Shown: positions 1-5,840 of the stretch, piece after piece
Numbering within the stretch: the stretch's first letter is position 1
Layout: each line of letters starts with the position of its first letter
NCBI RefSeq assembly: GCF_051960575.1
Contig: NZ_JBQCEE010000154.1
Span: forward strand, 1-12,649
DNA: 12,649 nt
DNA from: JBQCEE01 sp051960575
Lineage (GTDB): Bacteria; Actinomycetota; Actinomycetes; Mycobacteriales; Jatrophihabitantaceae
Direction of reading: 5' to 3'
The notes under the pieces: model-generated
The model's input: the letters and a program-made list of their open reading frames with translations, nothing else
Database searches by the model: none
What the model was told of the DNA's origin: nothing
Position numbers and translations under genes: made by a program

Positions 1-168
1 CACCTCGGGACCGAAGCGGTCGACGACGGCGGCAAGCCCCGGCGTCCCAGGCTCGACGACCTCGCGTTCGATAGCGTCCGCGTCTATGATCACGGCGCCG
101 TTTTAGGCCAGCCGAGCCTCGACGGTCGACTTGCCCGACCCGACTCCACCCGTCAGTCCCACCTGCAC
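1..168 (-). pseudogene. coaE: dephospho-CoA kinase CoaE, N-terminal part, with in-frame TAA stop
   Basis: CoaE phosphorylates the 3'-OH of dephospho-CoA with ATP, the last step of coenzyme A synthesis, in the cytosol. From GTG at 168 the frame reads VQVGLTGGVGSGKST, a complete Walker A loop (residues 7-14), then VEARLA. TAA follows at codon 22 (103-105). The same frame continues without a gap as NGAVIIDADAIEREVVEPGT, the conserved DAD region of CoaE, and runs off the left edge. Homologues have one residue (often Glu, Gln or Lys) where the stop lies, so a single substitution to TAA explains it. A restart at GTG (codon 26) would lack the P-loop and could not bind ATP. Position next to rpsA is the canonical actinobacterial place for coaE. 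Third-position A/T is more frequent here than in neighbouring genes (ATA, GCT, CCT, CTT). Identity is near certain; whether the stop is real, a sequencing error, or a decaying copy cannot be decided from this window. Confidence 0.85.
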
Positions 169-175
169 GTGAGGC

Positions 176-181
176 ACGCTA
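176..181 (-). promoter_or_regulatory. Predicted -10 element (TAGCGT) for leaderless coaE
   Basis: On the minus strand TAGCGT lies 7 nt before the coaE GTG at 168. It matches the actinobacterial TANNNT -10 consensus at a distance that would start transcription on the G of GTG. No Shine-Dalgarno sequence precedes this start. The element sits inside the 18-bp gap between the divergent starts of coaE and the oxidoreductase. No -35 element is obvious. This is inference from position and consensus. Confidence 0.45.
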
Positions 182-186
182 GTGCA

Positions 187-1098
187 GTGGAGCTCTCGAT
201 CGCCCTGCCGACGTCCGGATCCTGGGCCACCCCGGCGAACATCGTCACGGTCGCGCAAGCCGCCGAGCGCGCGGGGTGCCGCGGTGTGTGGACGTTCCAA
301 CGCGTCCTCTACCCCGTCGGGACGCCGATGCCGTCGGTCTACCGCAGCGTGCTCGATCCGATCACGACGCTCGCGTACGCCGCGGCCGTCACCAGCCGCG
401 TCCGCCTCGGCGTCGCCGTCGTCAACGGCCCGTTCTACGCACCGGCCGTGCTGGCCAAGCAGCTCGCCGCGGTCGACGTACTGTCCGACGGGCGACTCGA
501 CGCCGGCATCGGCCTCGGCTGGAACGCCGAGGAGTACGAGACGGTCGGCCTGCCGATGGAACGGCGGGGCAAGCGGTTCGACGAGTGGCTCGACTGCCTC
601 GACGCCGTGCTGACGAACCCGACCGAGGGGTTCCGGGGCGACTTCTACTCGGTGCCCGCGTCGGAGGTGCTCCCCCGCTGCGTCCAGCAGCCTCGTCCGC
701 CCATCTACATCGGCGGCAGCAGCGAGGCCGCCTACCGCCGGGCCGGGCGGCGGGGCGACGGCTTCATCAGCAACAGCCGCGCGACGCTCGCCGACGTCAC
801 CGCCGCGATGAACATCATCCGCGCGACCGCCGACGAGGCCGGGCGGCCCGCGCCGCGCTGCGTCATGCGGGGCGTGACCATGGTGCGCGACGAGGTCCCG
901 GGCGACGACCGCCGCCCGCTGCAAGGCACGCCTGAGCAGATCGCCGCCGACCTGGCGCGGTACGAGTCGTCCGGCGTCGTCGACGAGGTCTTCCTGGACC
1001 TGAACTTCGACTCGGACGAGGTCGGGAACGACACCGCCGACCCGCAGCGGTCGCTCGACCGGGCGCTGGGCGTCCTGGAGGCGTGCACCGCCCGCTGA
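187..1098 (+). CDS. LLM class flavin (F420 or FMN)-dependent oxidoreductase
   Basis: A luciferase-like monooxygenase (LLM) superfamily protein of 303 aa, a usual length for the family. Members are cytosolic TIM-barrel enzymes that use F420H2 or FMNH2 to reduce or oxidise small organic substrates. Visible family features are LDPITTLAYAAAVTSRVRLG (residues 57-74), the central block LAKQLAAVDVLSDGRLDAGI followed by GLGWNAEEYETVG (about 89-121), and the cofactor-side strand PPIYIGGSSEAAYRRAG (171-187). I start it at GTG 187 because the protein there begins directly with the first barrel strand (VELSIALPTSG); GTG 169 would add six unconserved residues and abut the coaE start. A weak GAGG lies at 171-174. 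It is divergent from coaE with an 18-bp gap and convergent with rpsA, so it is probably a monocistronic insertion between the usual neighbours rpsA and coaE. Cofactor choice and substrate cannot be read from the sequence. Confidence 0.88.
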   Translation: MELSIALPTSGSWATPANIVTVAQAAERAGCRGVWTFQRVLYPVGTPMPSVYRSVLDPITTLAYAAAVTSRVRLGVAVVNGPFYAPAVLAKQLAAVDVLSDGRLDAGIGLGWNAEEYETVGLPMERRGKRFDEWLDCLDAVLTNPTEGFRGDFYSVPASEVLPRCVQQPRPPIYIGGSSEAAYRRAGRRGDGFISNSRATLADVTAAMNIIRATADEAGRPAPRCVMRGVTMVRDEVPGDDRRPLQGTPEQIAADLARYESSGVVDEVFLDLNFDSDEVGNDTADPQRSLDRALGVLEACTAR

Positions 1099-1115
1099 GT
1101 CGTGTGACCGACCGG

Positions 1116-1174
1116 GTGTGTGGCCACGCTGCGGGCGCTGGCACGGCGTGTCACCCCGCAGCGTGGTCACACAC
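1116..1174 (+). terminator. Long hairpin after the LLM oxidoreductase
   Basis: Arms 1116-1135 and 1155-1174 are complementary over 20 positions with only one G-T wobble; the loop is 19 nt (1136-1154). It starts 17 nt after the oxidoreductase stop. No T-tract follows, which is common for actinobacterial terminators. It could also act on rpsA read-through from the other strand. Confidence 0.6.
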
Positions 1175-1197
1175 GCGCCGGCGCCAGCGGCGACATG

Positions 1198-1233
1198 ACA
1201 CAGGGCCCGGAGCCGAAGCTCCGGGCCCTGTGT
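1198..1233 (-). terminator. rpsA terminator: 16-bp perfect stem with UUCG tetraloop
   Basis: Arms 1198-1213 and 1218-1233 are perfectly complementary (16 bp, rich in G-C, containing GGGCCCGGAGC). Read on the minus strand the loop is TTCG closed by C-G, the exceptionally stable cUUCGg tetraloop. It begins 37 nt after the rpsA stop. There is no U-tract, so it is either a U-less intrinsic terminator or a 3'-end stabilising structure for the abundant rpsA mRNA. The UUCG orientation favours the rpsA strand. Confidence 0.75.
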
Positions 1234-1270
1234 GTCAGACGCTGTAGGTCAGACGCTGAGACCGCTCAGG

Positions 1271-2722
1271 TCAGCGGCCGGCCAGCTTCTCGCGCAGCGC
1301 GGCGAGCGCCTCGTCCGACGCGAGCGTGCCGCCCGTGTCGGCCGACTCGGACGAGTACGACGTCGACTCGCCGGCCTCGTTCGCGGCAGCCGCGTCGGCC
1401 TTGCGGGCCTCCTCGAGCTGCTTCTTGTTCGCCTCGAACCGCTCGCGGGCCGCGGCGTACTGCTTCTCCCACGCCTCGCGCTGGGCGTCGTAGCCCTCGA
1501 GCCACTCCTGGGTGTCGGGGTCGAAGCCCTCGGGGTAGATGTAGTTGCCCTGGGCGTCGTACTGCGACTCCATGCCGTAGGCGGCCGGGTCGAAGGCCTC
1601 CTCGGTGAGGTCGCCCTCGTTGGCCTGCTTCAGTGACAGCGAGATGCGGCGCCGCTCGAGGTCGATGTCGATGACCTTGACCAGCAGCTCGTCGCCGACG
1701 TTGACGACCTGCTCGGGGATCTCGACGTGACGCTCGGCGAGCTCCGAGATGTGCACCAGGCCCTCGATGCCGTCCTGGACGCGGACGAACGCACCGAACG
1801 GCACCAGCTTGGTGACCTTGCCGGGCACGACCTGGCCGATCTGGTGCGTGCGGGCGAAGTGACGCCACGGGTCCTCCTGCGTCGCCTTCAGCGACAGGGA
1901 GACACGCTCGCGGTCGAGGTCGATGTCGAGCACCTCGACGGTGACCTCCTGGCCGACCTCGACGACCTCGGACGGGTGGTCGATGTGCTTCCAGGACAGC
2001 TCGCTGACGTGCACGAGGCCGTCGACGCCGCCGAGGTCGACGAACGCACCGAAGTTGACGATCGACGAGACGACACCGGTGCGCACCTGGCCCTTGGCCA
2101 GCTTGTTGAGGAACTCGCTGCGCACCTCGGACTGGGTCTGCTCGAGCCACGCACGGCGCGACAGCACGACGTTGTTGCGGTTCTTGTCGAGCTCGATGAT
2201 CTTCGCCTCGAGCGTCTTGCCCACGTAGGGCTGCAGGTCGCGCACGCGGCGCATCTCGACCAGCGACGCCGGCAGGAAGCCGCGCAGCCCGATGTCGAGG
2301 ATCAGACCGCCCTTGACCACCTCGATGACGGTGCCCTCGACGACCTCGTCGCGCTCCTTCTTCTCCTCGATAGTGCCCCAGGCCCGCTCGTACTGAGCGC
2401 GCTTCTTGGACAGGATGAGGCGGCCCTCCTTGTCCTCCTTCTGGAGGACCAGGGCCTCGATCTCATCGCCGACGCTGACGACCTCGGACGGGTCGACGTC
2501 GTGCTTGATGGAGAGCTCGCGGGAGGGGATGACACCTTCGGTCTTGTAACCGATGTCGAGCAGGACCTCGTCGCGGTCGACCTTGACGATGGTGCCCTCG
2601 ACGATGTCGCCGTCATTGAAGGGCTTGATGGTGCCGTCAACGGCCGCGAGGAGTTCCTCGAGCGAGCCGATGTCGTTGACTGCGACCTGCGGGGTGGTAG
2701 GGGACGAGATGGTGGACGTCAT
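1271..2722 (-). CDS. rpsA: 30S ribosomal protein S1
   Basis: S1 binds mRNA at the 30S platform and helps load leadered and structured messages. The 483-aa product has four S1 (OB-fold) domains at about residues 38-108, 125-190, 211-280 and 296-365. The last two carry the strongest RNA-binding signature (NFGAFVDLGGVDGLVHVSEL and PFGAFVRVQDGIEGLVHISEL). Residues 366-483 form an acidic, Ala/Glu/Ser-rich tail with a probable helical stretch (about 405-445) and the ending ALREKLAGR. Four domains rather than six, and about 480 aa, is the actinobacterial form. The start is ATG 2722, giving the conserved MTSTI-type N-terminus; an AGGA lies 12 nt upstream (2735-2738), slightly far. The gene has its own promoter-like region and a leader of about 100 nt upstream, and a UUCG hairpin downstream. 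Codon use is strongly biased to C/G endings as expected for a highly expressed gene. Identification is certain. Confidence 0.98.
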   Translation of the reverse strand: MTSTISSPTTPQVAVNDIGSLEELLAAVDGTIKPFNDGDIVEGTIVKVDRDEVLLDIGYKTEGVIPSRELSIKHDVDPSEVVSVGDEIEALVLQKEDKEGRLILSKKRAQYERAWGTIEEKKERDEVVEGTVIEVVKGGLILDIGLRGFLPASLVEMRRVRDLQPYVGKTLEAKIIELDKNRNNVVLSRRAWLEQTQSEVRSEFLNKLAKGQVRTGVVSSIVNFGAFVDLGGVDGLVHVSELSWKHIDHPSEVVEVGQEVTVEVLDIDLDRERVSLSLKATQEDPWRHFARTHQIGQVVPGKVTKLVPFGAFVRVQDGIEGLVHISELAERHVEIPEQVVNVGDELLVKVIDIDLERRRISLSLKQANEGDLTEEAFDPAAYGMESQYDAQGNYIYPEGFDPDTQEWLEGYDAQREAWEKQYAAARERFEANKKQLEEARKADAAAANEAGESTSYSSESADTGGTLASDEALAALREKLAGR

Positions 2723-2786
2723 GAAGTCGTTGGATCCTGACAGTGGGTCGTGCGGGCGCGCCAGGTCCTGATCACCAAACCGATGA

Positions 2787-2811
2787 GTGGCCTACTCCAT
2801 GTCGAGGCCAC
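2787..2811 (-). promoter_or_regulatory. Hairpin in the predicted rpsA 5' leader
   Basis: Arms 2787-2793 (GTGGCCT) and 2805-2811 (AGGCCAC) are perfectly complementary with an 11-nt loop. It lies about 64 nt upstream of the rpsA ATG and downstream of the predicted -10. S1 autoregulates its own mRNA through leader structure in enterobacteria. Whether this hairpin plays such a role here is inference only; it could also be incidental in GC-rich DNA. Confidence 0.3.
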
Positions 2812-2830
2812 AGACCTGTCCGCAGGCGGA

Positions 2831-2860
2831 AGCCTACTCGCCCCGACGGAACACCCCCAA
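2831..2860 (-). promoter_or_regulatory. Candidate rpsA promoter
   Basis: On the minus strand TTGGGG (2855-2860) is followed after 18 nt by TAGGCT (2831-2836), matching TTGNNN and TANNNT at legal spacing. Transcription would start near 2824, giving a leader of about 100 nt. It lies between the hydrolase stop (2888) and the rpsA start. A partner promoter closer to the gene cannot be excluded. Confidence 0.4.
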
Positions 2861-2887
2861 ACCCACGAGCATTCCGGACGGAACGCC

Positions 2888-3856
2888 CTAGGCCTTGAGC
2901 ATCTCGCGGATCTCGCGGGCGGCGTCCTCGAGGGCCTCCGCGGCGACCGGGACGATGCCGGGCAGCGAGATGTAGCCGTGCACGCCGTCGGCGTAGTTGG
3001 TGAGACGCACCTCGACGCCCGAGGCGCGCAGGTGCTCGGCGTACGCCGGCCCGTGATCACGCAGCGGGTCGTGCTGGGCGGTCTGGATGATCGCCGGCGG
3101 CAGGCCGCCCGCATCGCCGAGCAGCGGCGAGACGTACGGGTTGGTCGCGTCGGCCTCGACGTCGCGCAGGTACACGCGCGGGGTGTTCTCGAGATCGGCC
3201 TTGTACAGCACCGGCCCGTTCGCGTTCTCGGTCTCGGACGGCAGCCGGTGGGCCAGGTCGACCGACGGATAGATCAGCACCTGCAGGGCGATCGCGGGTC
3301 CGCCCCGGTCACGGGCCATGAGACAGACGGCGGCCGCCAGGTTGCCGCCGGCGCTGTCGCCCATGACGGCCACCCGCTCGGGGTCGACGTTCAGCGAGGT
3401 CGCGTTCGCGACCACCCACGCCGTCGCCGCGTAGCAGTCCTCGGCCGGCACGGGGAAGCGGTACTCGGGCGCCAGCCGGTAGTCGACCGAGACCACGACG
3501 ACGCCCGCCTTCGCGGCGACGCCGGCGCACCACCACTCCGACTGGTACGGGTCGCCGGACACCCAGCCGCCGCCGTGGAAGTTGACGACGACGGGCAGCG
3601 GGCCGCGTCCCGCGTCCTTCGGGCGGTAGGTGCGGATCGGCAGGACGGTGCCGTCGTCGAGCCGCAACTCCCCCGGCTCGATGCGGGCGCGGGCGTCCGG
3701 ACGGCCGGTCAACAACCAGCCACCGGGCAGCCGGCTCATCCGCTGGCGGCGGCGCCGCGCCCGCAGGATGCGCTCGGGCGGCTGCTGCATCACCGAGCCG
3801 CCCTCGAGCAGCTCGATCACGCGCCAGGCGAGCCGGGTGCGGCGGGCGACCGTCAC
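2888..3856 (-). CDS. alpha/beta hydrolase, hormone-sensitive lipase (HSL, GDXG) family
   Basis: A predicted carboxylesterase/lipase of 322 aa. HSL-family enzymes hydrolyse short- to medium-chain esters. The oxyanion-hole motif HGGGW is at residues 94-98, the nucleophile elbow GDSAGG at 166-171 (Ser168), the acid probably Asp263 in HDPLRD, and the base His293 in DGVHGY; the family's DYRLAPE block is at 125-131. The full catalytic set is present, so the protein should be active. There is no signal peptide; the N-terminus is Arg-rich (RARRRRQR, 32-39), so it is probably cytosolic. The GTG at 3856 is chosen because a strong GGGAGGA (3860-3866) lies just before it; the frame stays open far upstream, but that part overlaps the methyltransferase. 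A TACGCT at 3896-3901 may be the -10, giving a leader of about 33 nt. It is divergent from the small membrane gene at 3932 and ends 165 bp before rpsA. The natural substrate is unknown. Confidence 0.9.
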   Translation of the reverse strand: MTVARRTRLAWRVIELLEGGSVMQQPPERILRARRRRQRMSRLPGGWLLTGRPDARARIEPGELRLDDGTVLPIRTYRPKDAGRGPLPVVVNFHGGGWVSGDPYQSEWWCAGVAAKAGVVVVSVDYRLAPEYRFPVPAEDCYAATAWVVANATSLNVDPERVAVMGDSAGGNLAAAVCLMARDRGGPAIALQVLIYPSVDLAHRLPSETENANGPVLYKADLENTPRVYLRDVEADATNPYVSPLLGDAGGLPPAIIQTAQHDPLRDHGPAYAEHLRASGVEVRLTNYADGVHGYISLPGIVPVAAEALEDAAREIREMLKA

Positions 3857-3919
3857 GCGTCCTCCCTCAGGATGTGCATCGTCGGACGACTGGTGAGCGT
3901 ATCCGCCGGGGCGGCGGCC

Positions 3920-3925
3920 TATCGT
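3920..3925 (+). promoter_or_regulatory. Predicted -10 element (TATCGT) for leaderless transcript from 3932
   Basis: TATCGT is followed by exactly 6 nt and then ATG at 3932. The match to TANNNT and the spacing predict transcription starting on the A of ATG. No Shine-Dalgarno sequence precedes this ATG. This would drive the small membrane gene and the overlapping methyltransferase. Confidence 0.5.
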
Positions 3926-3931
3926 CGCAGC

Positions 3932-4120
3932 ATGGGCTTCGCGGTGCTGGTGCTGCTGGTGGTGGCCGCCGTCGCGTTCACGCGGTTCGCCACGACCACC
4001 GCGCACGAGGCCCGCCTGCGCAGCCACGCACGGGATGCCGCGCCGCCCGGCGGCGTGGTCGAGCCCGACGGTGACGGACGTGATATCGGACGCGGGGGGC
4101 CCGGTGGCGGCCGCAGCTGA
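3932..4120 (+). CDS. small single-pass membrane protein, unknown function
   Basis: A 62-aa protein that I do not recognise. It begins MGFAVLVLLVVAAVAFTRF, one clear transmembrane helix (about residues 3-18), followed by a short polar, mildly basic segment (TTTAHEARLRSHARD) and a Gly/Arg-rich tail ending GPGGGRS. The predicted topology is N-terminal anchor with the tail on the cytosolic side, but this is not certain. Support for a real gene: a TANNNT element 6 nt before the ATG, strong G/C third positions along most of the frame, and a hydrophobic pattern unlikely in a shadow frame. Its last 50 nt overlap the proposed methyltransferase start in another frame, so the two are probably co-transcribed. 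It is short enough that automatic annotation may omit it. Confidence 0.55.
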   Translation: MGFAVLVLLVVAAVAFTRFATTTAHEARLRSHARDAAPPGGVVEPDGDGRDIGRGGPGGGRS

Positions 4121-4928
4121 CCCGGCGCCGCAGCCGGTCGGCGTGGGGCGGCGCGCGACCGATCCGGCCAGCACCGCGCGGGCCAACCGCCGCTGGTGGG
4201 ACGCCGAGGCGGACGCGTACGCCGCCGAGCACGGTGACTTCCTCGGCGACGCCGACTTCGTGTGGTGCCCCGAGCGGCTGCGCGAGGCCGACGCGCACCT
4301 GCTGGGCGACGTGCGCGGGCGCGAGGTGCTCGAGATCGGGTGCGGGGCCGCGATGTGCTCGCGGTGGCTGGTCGGGCAGGGCGCCCGGCCGGTCGCGTCC
4401 GACCTGTCGTCGGGGATGCTGCGCCAGGCGCGGGCGGCGTCGGCACGCACCGGCGTCGAAGTGCCGCTCGTGCAGGCCGACGCGCGAGCACTGCCCTTCC
4501 CGGACGCGTCCTTCGACATCGTCTTCACCGCCTTCGGTGCGGTGCCGTTCGTGGCCGACTCGGCTGCGGTGATGGCCGAGGCCGCGCGGGTGCTGCGCGC
4601 GGGCGGGCGGTTCGTGTTCGCGACGACGCATCCGATCCGCTGGTCGTTCCCCGACGATCCCGGACCCGACGGGCTCACGGCGACCATGCCGTACTGGGAC
4701 CGCACGCCCTACGTCGAGTTCGCGGACGACGGCACGCCCACCTACGTCGAGCACCACCGCACGCTCGGCGACCGGGTGCGCGAGCTCGTCGCGGCGGGGC
4801 TGCGCCTCGTCGACCTGGTCGAACCCGTCTGGCCCGCCGGGCACACCGAACCGTGGGGGCAGTGGTCGCCGCTGCGGGGCGCGATCCTGCCCGGCACGGC
4901 GATCTACGTCTGCGAACGGCCCGGCTGA
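4071..4928 (+). CDS. class I SAM-dependent methyltransferase
   Basis: A Rossmann-fold methyltransferase of the methyltransferase-11 type, 285 aa from this start. Motif I is VLEIGCGAA (86-94), which binds S-adenosylmethionine; Asp111 in ASDLSSGML fits the ribose-binding acid; QADARALPFPDASFDIV (135-151) is the typical motif II region; ARVLRAGGRFVF (172-183) is the post-motif strand. The block DPASTARANRRWWDAEADAY (31-50) is the start of the conserved region. The start is uncertain. GTG 4071 overlaps the preceding small gene by 50 nt. GTG 4143 would start just after that gene's stop and still keep the whole domain. An ATG at 4035 lies deeper in the overlap. None has a good Shine-Dalgarno sequence. 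The substrate is unknown; nothing in the neighbourhood points to ubiquinone/menaquinone or a specific natural product. Confidence 0.87.
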   Translation: MTDVISDAGGPVAAAADPAPQPVGVGRRATDPASTARANRRWWDAEADAYAAEHGDFLGDADFVWCPERLREADAHLLGDVRGREVLEIGCGAAMCSRWLVGQGARPVASDLSSGMLRQARAASARTGVEVPLVQADARALPFPDASFDIVFTAFGAVPFVADSAAVMAEAARVLRAGGRFVFATTHPIRWSFPDDPGPDGLTATMPYWDRTPYVEFADDGTPTYVEHHRTLGDRVRELVAAGLRLVDLVEPVWPAGHTEPWGQWSPLRGAILPGTAIYVCERPG

Positions 4929-4952
4929 GCCCAAACGGCTCGCGCTGATCAT

Positions 4953-4958
4953 TACGGT
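4953..4958 (+). promoter_or_regulatory. Predicted -10 element (TACGGT) for leaderless GNAT gene
   Basis: TACGGT lies exactly 6 nt before the GTG at 4965, in a 36-bp gap after the methyltransferase stop. The gap is locally more A/T-rich than the surroundings (GATCATTACGG). The spacing predicts a transcript starting at the GTG. No good -35 is visible. Confidence 0.5.
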
Positions 4959-4964
4959 CGACAG

Positions 4965-5828
4965 GTGCACATCCGTCCCGCCGCGTCCGACGACGTCGCC
5001 GCCCTCACCGACCTCGACGCCCGGATCGACACCCACTGGTTCGGCCGGCCGGAACGCAGCGCCGACGAGGTGCGCGAGTTCCTCGACCTGGCCGAGCCGC
5101 TCGCCGACAACACCCGACTGCTGTTCGACGGCGACCGGCTGATCGCCGCCGGGCAGCGCTTCGGGCACGACAGCGTGCTGGCGATCGATCCCGGCACCGA
5201 CGCCGGCCCGGTGTGCGACGTGCTGCTGCCGTGGTTCGCCGAGCGGCCCGGCCGGGTCGAGGCGTTGAGTCGCGACGCCGCCCTCGTCGCGCGGCTCGAG
5301 GCGGCGGGCTGGCAGCACGCATACTCGTCGTTCGACCTGCTGTGCGACGTGACGCCGGACCTCCGGCTCGACACGCCGCAGTGGCCGGACGGCGTCACGA
5401 TCGACGACCTCGACCGGGCGGACCTCGAGGCGGTGCACCGGTTGATCTACGTGGACGCCGCCTGGGCCGAGATCCCGGGTCATCCCGAGCGGAGCCTCGA
5501 CGACTGGCGGTCGATCTTCGTCACCGACCAGACCGACCTCGCGCAGCAGGTGGTCGCCCGACGCGACGGCCGCATCGTCGGCGTCGCGCTCGGCCGCATC
5601 TGGGACGACGGCACCGGCTGGGTGTCGCAGCTGGCGACGGCGAAGTCGGAGCGTCGCCAGGGTCTCGGACGCGCCCTGCTGACCGAGTCGCTGCGGCGCC
5701 GCGTCGCCGCGGGCGCGACGTCGCTCGGACTGTCGGTGCAGGCGAGCAACGAGGGCGCGCTGTCGCTGTACCTCAGCGTCGGCCTGCGGATCGACCGCGA
5801 GTACCGCACCTACGTCGCGCCGCGCTGA
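4965..5828 (+). CDS. GNAT family N-acetyltransferase with tandem GNAT-like halves
   Basis: A 287-aa acetyltransferase, about twice the length of a single GNAT domain. The C-terminal half (about 143-287) carries the acetyl-CoA-binding motif A, QLATAKSERRQGLGRALL (222-239), with the RxxGLG pyrophosphate loop, and the later SNEGALSLYLSVGL (261-274), typical of the N-x-x-A-x-x-Y/L-x-x-x-G-F motif. The N-terminal half (1-125) starts with the GNAT-type opening HIRPAASDDVAALTDLD and ends EAAGWQHAYSSFDLLCDV, but lacks a recognisable motif A, so it looks like a degenerate second GNAT domain. Tandem architecture with one inactive half is known from MshD (mycothiol synthase) and related enzymes; I do not claim it is MshD. 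The GTG start is supported by the TANNNT element 6 nt upstream. It converges on the lipoprotein hydrolase with only 12 bp between the stops. Confidence 0.88.
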   Translation: MHIRPAASDDVAALTDLDARIDTHWFGRPERSADEVREFLDLAEPLADNTRLLFDGDRLIAAGQRFGHDSVLAIDPGTDAGPVCDVLLPWFAERPGRVEALSRDAALVARLEAAGWQHAYSSFDLLCDVTPDLRLDTPQWPDGVTIDDLDRADLEAVHRLIYVDAAWAEIPGHPERSLDDWRSIFVTDQTDLAQQVVARRDGRIVGVALGRIWDDGTGWVSQLATAKSERRQGLGRALLTESLRRRVAAGATSLGLSVQASNEGALSLYLSVGLRIDREYRTYVAPR

Positions 5829-5840
5829 GACCCGCGCCCG

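Noticed and set aside
103..105. Programmed recoding (selenocysteine or pyrrolysine) at the coaE stop
   Set aside because: The codon is TAA, which neither known recoding system uses (TGA and TAG), and no structure suggesting readthrough is apparent.
1727..2740. A 337-codon open frame antisense to rpsA
   Set aside because: Composition is low-complexity Asp/Leu/Val and mirrors S1 codons; there is no start signal or recognisable domain.
3978..5483. A 501-codon minus-strand frame across the methyltransferase and the tandem GNAT
   Set aside because: It spans two genes that show real catalytic motifs on the plus strand and has no family signature of its own.
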